Source: Actinomycetota bacterium (GTDB lineage Bacteria > Actinomycetota > Actinomycetes > Nanopelagicales > Nanopelagicaceae). From it: a stretch of 64,000 bases of DNA. Position 1 is the stretch's first letter. Each line of letters starts with the position of its first letter. Below are positions 18,550 through 28,396 of the stretch, piece after piece. The notes below the pieces were generated by a model, which did no database searches, was not told where the DNA came from, and saw only the letters and a program-made list of their open reading frames with translations. Location of the stretch: NCBI GenBank assembly GCA_026392945.1, contig JAPLBB010000052.1:1-64000 (forward strand), written 5' to 3'. The position numbers and the translations under genes are program-made.

Positions 18550-19386
18550 ATGAGCTTATTTAAACGTTTAGTTACAGCTCTTCGTTCTGGATCAGTATCA
18601 GCTGATGAATGGAATCAAATTCGAGCGAATCTAATCACTTCAGATCTAGGAGTGAAGTTAGTTGATGAGGTAATTGAAAAGGCTAAATCTGCCAAACCTG
18701 ATGATGCAAAGGCTGCTATTACCCAGATAGCAAGTAGTTGGTTAAGTAGTAAAAGTCGCAATATCTCAAAAAAATCTGATCGAGTTAATACAGTTTTAGT
18801 CGTTGGTATAAATGGAACTGGAAAGACAACCTCTGTTGCAAAGTTAGCTAATAACTTAAAAGATGATGGGGAAACAGTTTTACTAGCTGCTGCAGATACC
18901 TTTAGAGCTGCTGCAACAGATCAATTACAGACTTGGGCTACTCGGATAGGTATTCAGGTGGTAACTGGTGAGATAAATAGTGATCCAGCCTCTGTCGCAT
19001 TCTCAGCTATCAGTAAAGCTACTGAATCTAATATTAATTATTTGCTTGTTGATACGGCGGGAAGGTTACATACTAAGAAAAATTTAATGGATGAATTAGG
19101 CAAAGTTATTAGAGTAATTGAGAAACATTCACCAGTTGATGAGATCCTTTTAATTATTGATGCTACTACCGGTCAGAATGGTATTAACCAGGCTTTAACA
19201 TTTATCGAAGCAGTAAACATAACTGGTTTAATAGTTACTAAGTTAGATGGTTCTGCAAAGGGTGGGATCGCTCTGGCAATTGAGAAGTTAACTTCTGTAC
19301 CTATCAAATTTATTGGCACCGGGGAGGCCCTCTCAGATTTAGCCCCGTTCGACCCAGCCCCATATATTGCTAGCCTTTTTGAATAA
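18550..19386 (+). CDS. ftsY: Signal recognition particle receptor FtsY (short, no acidic A domain)
   Basis: GINGTGKTTSVAKLA, DTFRAAATDQL, DTAGRLHTKKNLMDEL, TKLDGSAKGG; 278 aa starting at the N domain. Confidence 0.95.
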   Translation: MSLFKRLVTALRSGSVSADEWNQIRANLITSDLGVKLVDEVIEKAKSAKPDDAKAAITQIASSWLSSKSRNISKKSDRVNTVLVVGINGTGKTTSVAKLANNLKDDGETVLLAAADTFRAAATDQLQTWATRIGIQVVTGEINSDPASVAFSAISKATESNINYLLVDTAGRLHTKKNLMDELGKVIRVIEKHSPVDEILLIIDATTGQNGINQALTFIEAVNITGLIVTKLDGSAKGGIALAIEKLTSVPIKFIGTGEALSDLAPFDPAPYIASLFE

Positions 19387-19417
19387 GTAACATACATTTA
19401 ACATTTAAGACCAAACC

Positions 19418-19433
19418 GTCACTCATCTGAAAC
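19418..19433. promoter_or_regulatory. Candidate GlnR-type binding site upstream of amtB
   Basis: GTCAC-TCATCT-GAAAC fits the actinobacterial GlnR half-site pair GTnAC-n6-GAAAC; degenerate upstream pair GTAAC-ATACAT-TTAAC at 19387-19402. Confidence 0.45.
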
Positions 19434-19543
19434 CTAATTAAGCACCTGATTTAACCCAGCCTGGCCATAGTTACACCATCTCAAAGGCGAGGTTTCTTTC
19501 AATTCAATTATTAGTACTTTAATAATTTAGCAATGGAGATTAA

Positions 19544-20842
19544 ATGGCCGATATAGTGCTTAATACCGGGGACACTGCTTGGGTTTTAGCAAGTACCGCG
19601 TTAGTTCTTTTAATGACACCAGGTCTTGCTCTCTTCTATGGCGGCATGGTCAGAGCAAAGAGTGTTCTAAATATGATGTTAATGTCGATGGTGACAATTG
19701 GGATTGTAAGTGTGCTTTGGGTTATTTATGGTTTCAAATTAGCTTTTGGCTATGAAGCAAACTCAAAATGGTATGGCGAGATATCACTATCAGGTTTAGG
19801 TAGTGCAGTGAATGAACTAACAAATAATGGTGGGGTATATCCAATCCCATTGCTTGCATTTGCAGCCTTCCAATTAATGTTTGCAATAATTACTCCAGCC
19901 CTTATTTCAGGTGCTATTGCTGATCGAACTAAGTTCACTGCATGGGCAATTTTTGTAACCATCTGGGTAACCATTGTTTATTTCCCAGTCGCACACTGGG
20001 TATTTGCCTTTGGAAATAAAGTTGGCGATACCGTAACTGGTGCTGGATTTTTAGCAGCAAGAGGTGTGGAAGATTTTGCTGGCGGAACTGCTGTCCATAT
20101 CAACGCAGGTGCTGCGGGATTGGCATTAGCAATCGTTTTGGGTAAAAGAGTTGGTTGGCGTAGAGAGTCGATGCGACCACATTCAATGCCACTAGTTTTA
20201 ATTGGTGCAGGCCTACTATGGTTTGGTTGGTTTGGTTTTAATGCCGGATCAGCTCTTGGTGCAAATGGAGTAGCAGCACTTGCATTGCTGAATACCCAAG
20301 TTGCTACTGCAGCAGCAGCACTCGGCTGGTTATTAGTTGAAAAAATTCGTGACGGACATCCAACATCGCTGGGTGTTGCTTCTGGTGCTGTAGCGGGGTT
20401 AGTTGCAATTACACCAGCATGTGCATTTGTTGCGCCGTGGGCAGCGGTAGTAATTGGATTGTTTGCTGGCATATTCTGCGCATTAGCTGTTGGACTTAAG
20501 TACCTATTTAACATTGATGATTCTTTAGATGTTGTAGGAGTTCACTTAGTAGGCGGCATATGGGGCTGCCTATCAATCGGATTCTTTGGCAGCAAAGCTA
20601 TAAATAATCTCGGTCTTGATGGCATCTTTTATGGAGGAGGAACTACCTTGCTTGGTAAACAGGCGTTTGGTGCTTTCTTCGTGCTTGCTTACTCATTCAT
20701 TGTCACATTGATAATCGGATTTATCATTGATAAGACAATTGGCTTTAGAGTTAAGCCAGAGGCAGAGGTTGCAGGCATTGATTACGATCAACATGCTGAG
20801 ACTGGTTACGAATTAACATCTAGCTCAAGAGGAGGGTTTTAA
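19544..20842 (+). CDS. amtB: Ammonium transporter
   Basis: TAWVLASTALVLLMTPGLALFYGGMVRAKSVLNMMLMS, DFAGGTAVHINAGAAGLA, WFGWFGFNAGSA. Confidence 0.97.
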   Translation: MADIVLNTGDTAWVLASTALVLLMTPGLALFYGGMVRAKSVLNMMLMSMVTIGIVSVLWVIYGFKLAFGYEANSKWYGEISLSGLGSAVNELTNNGGVYPIPLLAFAAFQLMFAIITPALISGAIADRTKFTAWAIFVTIWVTIVYFPVAHWVFAFGNKVGDTVTGAGFLAARGVEDFAGGTAVHINAGAAGLALAIVLGKRVGWRRESMRPHSMPLVLIGAGLLWFGWFGFNAGSALGANGVAALALLNTQVATAAAALGWLLVEKIRDGHPTSLGVASGAVAGLVAITPACAFVAPWAAVVIGLFAGIFCALAVGLKYLFNIDDSLDVVGVHLVGGIWGCLSIGFFGSKAINNLGLDGIFYGGGTTLLGKQAFGAFFVLAYSFIVTLIIGFIIDKTIGFRVKPEAEVAGIDYDQHAETGYELTSSSRGGF

Positions 20843-21184
<342 letters not shown>

Positions 21185-21204
21185 ATAAAATGTAAGATGC
21201 CACC

Positions 21205-22635
21205 ATGTTTGAAGCGTTAGGCCAGAGACTTGGTTCCATATTCTCTGGCCTGCGCGGTAAAGTTTCAGATTCAGATCTAATTGAATTCACCGCCCAGATC
21301 AAAACTGCGTTACTTGAGTCAGATGTTGCACTTGAGGTTGCCGAAGGGTTTTCAAATAAAGTACTAGAAAATTGCAAATCAAAATCTGATGAAATAAATA
21401 AGAGTACAAATCCAGCATCTAGAATATTTGAAATTGTTAACACTGAGCTAACTCAAGTTTTAGGTGGCTCAGCACGTCGACTCCAGTTTGCTAAAACACC
21501 CCCGACAGTTATTTTACTTACCGGCCTACAAGGTGCCGGTAAAACCTCTTTAGCCGGCAAACTTGCTTACTATTTAAAGTCACAAGGAAATACACCACTA
21601 CTTGTCGCTTCGGATCTGCAAAGACCTAATGCGGTAACTCAACTTCAAGTTGTAGGCGATTCAATAAAGGTTCCAGTATTTGCACCAGAGCCTGGCAATG
21701 GCATCGGAGATCCAATTGATGTTGCTAAAGCCGGAGTTAAGTTTGCCAAGGACAAACTACATAACTTTGTAATTGTTGATACCGCTGGCCGCACCGGTGT
21801 TGATCAAGCACTTATGCAGCAGGTAATAGATATAAGAGATTCAATAAAGCCTGATGAAACATTCTTTGTTGTCGATGCAATGATCGGCCAGGATGCAGTT
21901 AGGACAGCAAAAGCATTTTTAGATGGCGTTGGTTTTGATGCTGTGATATTAACAAAATTAGATGGTGATGCAAGAGGTGGAGCAGCATTATCAATTGTGG
22001 AATTAACTGGTAAACCAATTATTTTTGCAGCCACCGGTGAAAAAGTTACTGATTTTGATCTTTTCTATCCAGACCGCATGGCTTCGCGAATTCTTGGGAT
22101 GGGAGATGTGGCATCTCTATCAGAACAGGCAAAGCGGGCAATGCCAGAAGAAACCTCTAAGAAATTAGAGGATAAATTTTTAAAAGGTGAAGATTTTACA
22201 TTTGAAGATTTTCTATCTCAGCTTGAGGCGATGAAAAATATGGGCAGTATGAGCAAGCTAATGGGCTTATTGCCCGGAGCTGCTGGAATGAAGAAGCAGA
22301 TTGAAAACTTTGATGAATCAGAGTTGGTAAGAACTCGGGCGATTATTGAATCTATGACCCCAACTGAAAGAAATAATCCGAAAGTTCTAAATGGCTCAAG
22401 GCGAGCTCGGATTGCAAGAGGCAGTGGCAGAGCAATATCTGAGATTAATTCACTAGTAGAACGATTTTCACAAGCTCAAAAGGTAATGAAGCAAATGCGA
22501 GGCGGAGCAAATATTCCGGGCATGGGTGCGTTAGCAGGGATGAGTAATTTGCCTAAGCCACAACAAATAAATTTACCCAAGAAAAAGTCACGGTCAGGTA
22601 ACCCCGCAAAGCGGGCAATTGAGGAGGGAATCTAG
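21205..22635 (+). CDS. ffh: Signal recognition particle protein Ffh
   Basis: LTGLQGAGKTSLAGKLA, DLQRPNAVTQLQ, DTAGRTGVDQALM, TKLDGDARGGAALS; Met-rich M domain. Confidence 0.97.
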   Translation: MFEALGQRLGSIFSGLRGKVSDSDLIEFTAQIKTALLESDVALEVAEGFSNKVLENCKSKSDEINKSTNPASRIFEIVNTELTQVLGGSARRLQFAKTPPTVILLTGLQGAGKTSLAGKLAYYLKSQGNTPLLVASDLQRPNAVTQLQVVGDSIKVPVFAPEPGNGIGDPIDVAKAGVKFAKDKLHNFVIVDTAGRTGVDQALMQQVIDIRDSIKPDETFFVVDAMIGQDAVRTAKAFLDGVGFDAVILTKLDGDARGGAALSIVELTGKPIIFAATGEKVTDFDLFYPDRMASRILGMGDVASLSEQAKRAMPEETSKKLEDKFLKGEDFTFEDFLSQLEAMKNMGSMSKLMGLLPGAAGMKKQIENFDESELVRTRAIIESMTPTERNNPKVLNGSRRARIARGSGRAISEINSLVERFSQAQKVMKQMRGGANIPGMGALAGMSNLPKPQQINLPKKKSRSGNPAKRAIEEGI

Positions 22636-22792
22636 GCCAATTTGGGTTTGAAGCCCACTGCTGGCAAGATTAGGGACCTGCGAATGGGACCCTCTAACCC
22701 ATAGCAATATTTATCCGCAAGGTTAGCTCTGGATGTAAACGCCCCCGCTGTTTACGAAAGATTAAGCCGATTATTTTTCTATAGGGAGTTTT

Positions 22793-23368
22793 GTGTCAGT
22801 AAAGATTAAGTTAATGCGTCTAGGCAAGATCCGCACACCACATTATCGAATTGTGATTGCAGATTCTCGTTCTGCTCGTAACTCAAAGGCGATTGAAGAG
22901 ATTGGTCGTTACTCACCAGCGTCTGAGCCATCATTAATAGAGGTTAATTCAGATCGCGTGCAGTACTGGCTTGGCGTTGGTGCGCAACCAACTGAAGCAG
23001 TTACCGCACTTCTTAAAATCACCGGCGATTACCAAAAAGCAAATGGTCTGCCAGGCAGTGAGGGAACATTAAAGCCACAACCAATTCGTGTTGATAAGCG
23101 AGTTGCATATGAGGCAGCAGTTAAAGAGGCAATGAATGAGCCAGCAGATGGCGCAACAACTTTAAAGAAGAAAGCTGCTGAGCGTTTAGCTGCAAAGGCC
23201 GCTCCTGTTGTCGAAGAGACTCCAGTTGCTGAAGCTGCACCAGTTGCCGAAGAGACTCCAGTTGCTGAAGCTGCACCAGTTGCTGAAGCTGCACCAGTTG
23301 CTGAAGCTGCACCAGTTGCCGAAGAGGTAGCGGTAGAGGCTGCAGTAGAAGAAACCCCACAAGCTTAA
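22793..23368 (+). CDS. rpsP: 30S ribosomal protein S16 with (PVAEAA)n-type C-terminal extension
   Basis: [40 protein letters not shown]; long Ala/Pro/Val/Glu repeat tail. Confidence 0.96.
   Translation: MSVKIKLMRLGKIRTPHYRIVIADSRSARNSKAIEEIGRYSPASEPSLIEVNSDRVQYWLGVGAQPTEAVTALLKITGDYQKANGLPGSEGTLKPQPIRVDKRVAYEAAVKEAMNEPADGATTLKKKAAERLAAKAAPVVEETPVAEAAPVAEETPVAEAAPVAEAAPVAEAAPVAEEVAVEAAVEETPQA
23218..23325 (+). repeat. In-frame tandem repeat, 18-bp unit (about CCAGTTGCTGAAGCTGCA), in the rpsP 3' end
   Basis: Repeated ccagttgctgaagctgca / ccagttgccgaagagact units encoding PVAEAA / PVAEET. Confidence 0.85.
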
Positions 23369-23381
23369 GTAGTTAATACTC

Positions 23382-24059
23382 ATGCTTAAGAAGGGTTCTT
23401 TCCTTCGAGAATTACCAGTAATTATTGTTGCTGCACTTGTTGTTTCAATAATAGTTAAGACCTTTTTGGTTCATTTTTTCTATATTCCCTCTGGGTCAAT
23501 GGAAAACACATTGCAGGTAGGAGATCGAATTGCCGTAAATAAATTGGGAGCTTTATTTACTGATATCAAAAGAGGTGAAGTAGTAGTTTTTGGTGATCCA
23601 GATAATTGGTTAGGAAATTCTGCGCAATCAGAGGATTCTGGAATTGGCACAGTGGTTAAGAGCGGACTGATCACAGTCGGAGTATTGCCAGATCCAGCTA
23701 AGCAGTATCTGATTAAGCGAGTTATTGGAGTTGGCGGGGATAATGTTGCTTGTTGTGACAAGGCCGGAAAACTACAAGTTAATGGAGTTTCAATAACTGA
23801 GCCGTACATATTTGCTGGCGATAAACCAAGTGATATGCAATTCAACGTTGAGATCCCTAATGGATTTATTTGGGTGATGGGGGATCATCGAGGGGCAAGT
23901 GCTGATTCAAGATTTCATCCAGACAGTGCTAATAATGGGATGGTTCCGCTTAGTAAAGTTGTTGGCAGAGCGATGTTTGTCGTCTGGCCACTGGCAGATG
24001 CTGGTTTAATTCCTAAAGGTGATGATTTAAAGAAGATTCCAGTAAAAAAACTGCCTTAG
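23382..24059 (+). CDS. lepB: Signal peptidase I
   Basis: IPSGSMENTLQVGDRIAVNKL, YLIKRVIGVGGDNV, GDHRGASADSR. Confidence 0.95.
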   Translation: MLKKGSFLRELPVIIVAALVVSIIVKTFLVHFFYIPSGSMENTLQVGDRIAVNKLGALFTDIKRGEVVVFGDPDNWLGNSAQSEDSGIGTVVKSGLITVGVLPDPAKQYLIKRVIGVGGDNVACCDKAGKLQVNGVSITEPYIFAGDKPSDMQFNVEIPNGFIWVMGDHRGASADSRFHPDSANNGMVPLSKVVGRAMFVVWPLADAGLIPKGDDLKKIPVKKLP

Positions 24060-24063
24060 TTTA

Positions 24064-24660
24064 ATGATTGAACAGACTCTGCTTAAAGCAGGAATTAAAA
24101 ATATCGCAGGCGTTGATGAAGCAGGTCGTGGTCCATGTGCTGGGCCTTTGGTAATTGCTTCAGTTATATTAAAAGACCCACTTTCAAAGTCGCTAATTGA
24201 TGTTAAGGATTCTAAAGAATTAACTGAATCAAAGCGAGAAGAGTTATTTGATGTAGTCATAAATAATGCACTTTCCTACTCAATAATTGAAGTATCGGTA
24301 GAAGAGATTGATTCACTCGGCTTACATAAATGTAATATTGAAGGAATGCGCCGGGCTATAAATGCTCTAGAAGTTACTCCAGATTATGTTTTAACTGATG
24401 GATATCCAATACCTGGTTTAACTACACCAAATTTGGCAGTCAGGAAAGGTGATCAAGTTGCAATTTCGATTAGCGCTGCCTCAATCTTGGCTAAGGTTTA
24501 TCGAGACCGAATCATGATTGAGCTAGGTAAAAAGTTTCCGCAATATGGTCTAGCAAGTCACAAAGGGTATATAACTGCGTTACACACTGCTGCAATAAAG
24601 GAGTTTGGTGTGCTTCCGATTCACCGTAAATCCTTTGCTAATATTGCAGCTCTTCTTTAG
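24064..24660 (+). CDS. rnhB: Ribonuclease HII
   Basis: GVDEAGRGPCAGPLVIASVIL, SAASILAKVYRDRIM, GLASHKGY. Confidence 0.96.
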   Translation: MIEQTLLKAGIKNIAGVDEAGRGPCAGPLVIASVILKDPLSKSLIDVKDSKELTESKREELFDVVINNALSYSIIEVSVEEIDSLGLHKCNIEGMRRAINALEVTPDYVLTDGYPIPGLTTPNLAVRKGDQVAISISAASILAKVYRDRIMIELGKKFPQYGLASHKGYITALHTAAIKEFGVLPIHRKSFANIAALL

Positions 24661-24724
24661 ATATTGGTAATTCACAATTTAGAATAATTTACATTTAATC
24701 ATCTGGAATGGATAAATTCCACAT

Positions 24725-25606
24725 GTGTTAACTGAGTCGGAAGCAAGATTGATCCTCTTCTCATCTATTGAACCAGCCGACAACTTCTGGAGCGGTGAGA
24801 TATCTGATAGAGGTGCGCTTGTAGTACTTGAACGACTTATCAATGGTAATCACTACCTAAAGCGGCCAGAGTTTTTAGATCTTCGTAAAAGAGTTTCAAT
24901 CTCAGATTTACCTAATCTTAAGAAAGAAATAATCGATTCGGGGTGTATCTGGTTAACACCAGAGGATGAAGATTGGCCATCTGGAGTCAATGATCTTTTA
25001 TCTCCACCAATTGGATTAGTAATAAAAGGGTATCGACAAGCGTTAAAAGATCTGGATAAATCAATCTCCATAGTCGGAAGTAGAAAACCTACTAGCTATG
25101 GTATTCAGATTGCTAAGTCCTTAGCCATTCAGGCAGTGAAGCAGGATTTAGTCGTAGTAAGTGGTGGGGCGTATGGAATAGACACTGCATCCCATGTTGG
25201 ATCACTGGCTGGGAATGGTAAAACCATTTGTGTATTAGCCGGGGGATTGAACCATTTATACCCGCTTGATAATAAAAGATTATTTAATCAAATCAGCAAA
25301 TCTGGGCTCTTAATTTCTGAGGTGATGCCAAATGTTTCTTCTAAGCCTTATCGCTTTCTGATTAGGAACCGCCTTATCGCTGCATTATCAAAAGCAACTG
25401 TTGTAGTTGAGGCTGAGTTTATTAGTGGATCGATTAGAACAGCTCGGGATGCGGCAGAGATTTTTCGGCCAGTATTTGCAATACCTGGTGAAGTTACATC
25501 TGCTCTTAGCGAGGGCTGTCATCGCTTAATTGCCGAGCGAATTGCAGATATAGCAACCAGCCTAGATGAGATATTGGAGATCATTAAGCCGCTGCAATTG
25601 AGGTAA
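24725..25606 (+). CDS. dprA: DNA-processing protein DprA
   Basis: SIVGSRKPTSYGIQIAKSLA, VVSGGAYGIDTASHVGSL, CVLAGGLNHLYPLDNKRL, VVVEAEFISGSIRTARDAAE. Confidence 0.94.
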   Translation: MLTESEARLILFSSIEPADNFWSGEISDRGALVVLERLINGNHYLKRPEFLDLRKRVSISDLPNLKKEIIDSGCIWLTPEDEDWPSGVNDLLSPPIGLVIKGYRQALKDLDKSISIVGSRKPTSYGIQIAKSLAIQAVKQDLVVVSGGAYGIDTASHVGSLAGNGKTICVLAGGLNHLYPLDNKRLFNQISKSGLLISEVMPNVSSKPYRFLIRNRLIAALSKATVVVEAEFISGSIRTARDAAEIFRPVFAIPGEVTSALSEGCHRLIAERIADIATSLDEILEIIKPLQLR

Positions 25607-25631
25607 TCAAAAAGGTGAGAGAATAACGCCA

Positions 25632-26549
25632 ATGAGTGATTTCAAAGCAGGCTTTGTCGCGATTGTTGGTCGTCCTAATACTGGTAAATCTACCTTGGTT
25701 AATGCCTTAGTTGGCACAAAAATAGTCATTACCTCACATCACCCAAATACAACCAGAAATCCCATACGTGGAATTATTAATAAAGAGAAATTTCAAATGA
25801 TTGTTGTTGATACACCTGGAATGCATAAGCCAAAGAATGCCTTAGGAAATAGATTAAATTCTATGGTGAGTGAGAATATTGATTCAACTGATGCGGTTGT
25901 GATTTGCATGCCGGCAAATGAGGAAATTGGGGCCGGAGATGAGTACATTGCAAAGCAAGTAAAGGGGCAAATGCCAATATTTTTAGTGGTTACTAAAGTT
26001 GATACAGTTTCAAAATCTGAACTTGCCGCTAAGTTAGTTAAGGTAAGTGAATTTACCGAGCGGATAAATCTTACTAGAGCTGAAATTGTGCCGATCTCAG
26101 CCAAAAATTTAGATCAAACAGATTTACTTCTAGATTTACTCTCAAAAAAATTACCAGACTCACCTGCGCTTTATCCAACTGACATCACTACTGATCAGGC
26201 TGAAGAGTTGATGTTTGCAGATTTGATTAGAGAAGCAGCAATTGAGGAGCTTTATGAGGAATTACCTCACTCAGTGATGGTTACTATTGATGAAATGTCA
26301 GAGCGAGAGGGTGGGAAGATATTTGATATTAATGCAACATTACATGTTGAGCGGGATAGTCAAAAAGGAATTATTATCGGACCTCAGGGCAGTAAGTTAA
26401 AAGCGATCGGCACCCTTGCCCGCAAATCAATTGAAAACCTGGTTGGCATACAAGTCTTTTTACAAATTCACGTTAAAGTTTCTAAAGAGTGGCAAAAAGA
26501 TCCAAAGCTTCTAGCAAGACTTGGTTTTACCGACTCACTTTCCGACTAG
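25632..26549 (+). CDS. era: GTPase Era
   Basis: GFVAIVGRPNTGKSTLVNALVGTKIVITS, DTPGMHKPKNALG, KH-domain HVERDSQKGIIIGPQGSKLKAIGTLARKSIE. Confidence 0.96.
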   Translation: MSDFKAGFVAIVGRPNTGKSTLVNALVGTKIVITSHHPNTTRNPIRGIINKEKFQMIVVDTPGMHKPKNALGNRLNSMVSENIDSTDAVVICMPANEEIGAGDEYIAKQVKGQMPIFLVVTKVDTVSKSELAAKLVKVSEFTERINLTRAEIVPISAKNLDQTDLLLDLLSKKLPDSPALYPTDITTDQAEELMFADLIREAAIEELYEELPHSVMVTIDEMSEREGGKIFDINATLHVERDSQKGIIIGPQGSKLKAIGTLARKSIENLVGIQVFLQIHVKVSKEWQKDPKLLARLGFTDSLSD

Positions 26550-27390
26550 CAAAATAAGAACCCACAAGCACTAGCGGAAGACCTAGTGCAATTCCAAGCG
26601 TTAATGGCTCTCCCAGTAAAATCACACCAAGTACAACTGCTACCGCAGTATTTAGATAGGTAACAAGGGAAGCTCTAGGAGGTCCAACCTCGGCAACTAC
26701 TTTAAAGAATAAAATAAATGCAACTGCCGTACATAAAATTCCTAGTCCTAATACTGAACTGATTGTTTCAATTGATGGTATTTCCTTAGGCCAGCTAATA
26801 ATGGCAAATGGCAGGTAAACAAAGGAAGTAATGATCATTGCCCAGGTATTCAAAGCCAACCCTGGAACCTCTGGAATCTTGCGATTAACCATATTTATCG
26901 CATAGGCGTATCCCATTGCGGCAAGAAGTACCATGCCAATTGAAATTATGTCTTGCCGTCCGCTTAGTGATTCAATTCCAACAACTGCTACTACGCCAAT
27001 AAAGCCGATGATTAATCCAAAGAGCCTAGATTTATGCCAAACCGTATGGTCACCAAATATTGAAGCAAGTATTGCTGCCCAAATTGGCACAGTTGCAACT
27101 AACAAGCCAGTCAGACCAGAGGTTATTTTTTGTTCAGCATTTGTGATCAAATACCAAGGGCCAATAAGTTCCGTAACTGTGTAAAGAATTAGTAAAGGCC
27201 AGTATTGCCTAGCAATAAAAAACGTTTTACGTTTTAAAGCAATCGGTAGCAAAACTATGCCACCGATTAGAACTCTTAAAAACACTATTGATGAGGGTGA
27301 CATCTCTTCTACTGCTACCTTTAGGAATAGGTATGGGATTCCCCAGAGAAAACCAAGCAACGCAAATTTACCCCAACCTGATTTAGTCAA
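26527..27390 (-). CDS. DMT/EamA-family transporter
   Basis: About 10 TM helices with EamA repeats; overlaps the 3' end of era. Confidence 0.86.
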   Translation of the reverse strand: MTKSGWGKFALLGFLWGIPYLFLKVAVEEMSPSSIVFLRVLIGGIVLLPIALKRKTFFIARQYWPLLILYTVTELIGPWYLITNAEQKITSGLTGLLVATVPIWAAILASIFGDHTVWHKSRLFGLIIGFIGVVAVVGIESLSGRQDIISIGMVLLAAMGYAYAINMVNRKIPEVPGLALNTWAMIITSFVYLPFAIISWPKEIPSIETISSVLGLGILCTAVAFILFFKVVAEVGPPRASLVTYLNTAVAVVLGVILLGEPLTLGIALGLPLVLVGSYFASRKVSR

Positions 27391-28329
27391 TTATTGTCCT
27401 CTTCCTAAAATTGCATTAATTTCAAAGGTGATATCTGAATAAAGTAAATATGCATCTTCAGTAACACCGCTTAAATTAAAGAAACCATGTATTTGGCCAC
27501 CATACTCCTTATATATAGCTGGCACAGAGCTTGTCACTAATTTTTGGTAATACTGCCTTGCATCATCAGTTAATGGGTCAAACTGGGCTGCAATCACAAT
27601 TGCCGGAGCAACCCCTTTAAGATCTGTTGCCCGAGCTGGAACCGCATACGGGTCGCTGTGATGCTCTGAATTCGTAAGATATTTATCCCAGAACCATCTC
27701 ATTGATTTAGTGGTTAAGCCAAAGCCTTCAGCAAATTCTGTCGCAGATGGATATTGCATTTGCATCTCATTGCAAGGATAAATCAATAATTGAAATGCCA
27801 ATGGAATCAACTTTGTATCTCTAGCTTTTAGTGCAACAGCGGAGGCTAAATTTCCACCTGCACTATCACCACCTACCCCAATCGATTCTGGATCTATGGA
27901 GAGCTCTTGCGCATGGCTTACCACCCACTCCAATGTTGCATAACAATCATTAAAAGGAGTTGGGTAGGGATGTTCTGGTGCTTTTTGATACTGGACGGCA
28001 ATGATTACAAAATTTCCACCCTTTGCAATACTTCGAAGAGCTGGCTCATAGATATCCAAAAAATTTAAAACCCAGCCGCCACCATGAAAGAAAACTAGTG
28101 CTGGTAGATTCTTTTCATCAGTTGGACGGTATATTCGAATTGGCAGATCAGCTGTAGGACCTGGAATAAATTTATGCTCAACTGCAAACAGATCTATTAA
28201 TGGTTGAGTCAAAGCAATATGGGTATGGGTATTTTTTCGAATCTCAGCTAACGGCGCTTGCCATACTGCAGGTAGCCCCAGTGCTGCCCGTTCAGCCAGG
28301 TGCTTGATGATCTCGGGTTTTAGTCCCAT
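27391..28329 (-). CDS. Alpha/beta hydrolase, hormone-sensitive-lipase-like esterase
   Basis: FFHGGGWVLNF oxyanion motif, GVGGDSAGGNLASAVAL nucleophile motif, catalytic His GQIHGFFNL. Confidence 0.88.
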   Translation of the reverse strand: MGLKPEIIKHLAERAALGLPAVWQAPLAEIRKNTHTHIALTQPLIDLFAVEHKFIPGPTADLPIRIYRPTDEKNLPALVFFHGGGWVLNFLDIYEPALRSIAKGGNFVIIAVQYQKAPEHPYPTPFNDCYATLEWVVSHAQELSIDPESIGVGGDSAGGNLASAVALKARDTKLIPLAFQLLIYPCNEMQMQYPSATEFAEGFGLTTKSMRWFWDKYLTNSEHHSDPYAVPARATDLKGVAPAIVIAAQFDPLTDDARQYYQKLVTSSVPAIYKEYGGQIHGFFNLSGVTEDAYLLYSDITFEINAILGRGQ

Positions 28330-28396
28330 TGCGGCAGAGTAGACTTAGCCGTCGGTGTTGACCAATTCAAAAAGATTTAAGGCTGGAGTTTTCTAA

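Noticed and set aside
19978-20514. 178-aa minus-strand ORF inside amtB
   Set aside because: Antisense to a clear ammonium transporter; low-complexity Ala/Pro/Thr composition.
23121-23383. Minus-strand repetitive ORFs ([10 protein letters not shown]..., [11 protein letters not shown]...) and a CRISPR-like appearance of repeats
   Set aside because: By-products of the in-frame 18-bp repeat in rpsP; units are contiguous with no spacers, so not CRISPR.
27257-27442. Small + strand ORF opposite the DMT transporter/esterase junction
   Set aside because: Antisense, no RBS or homology cue.
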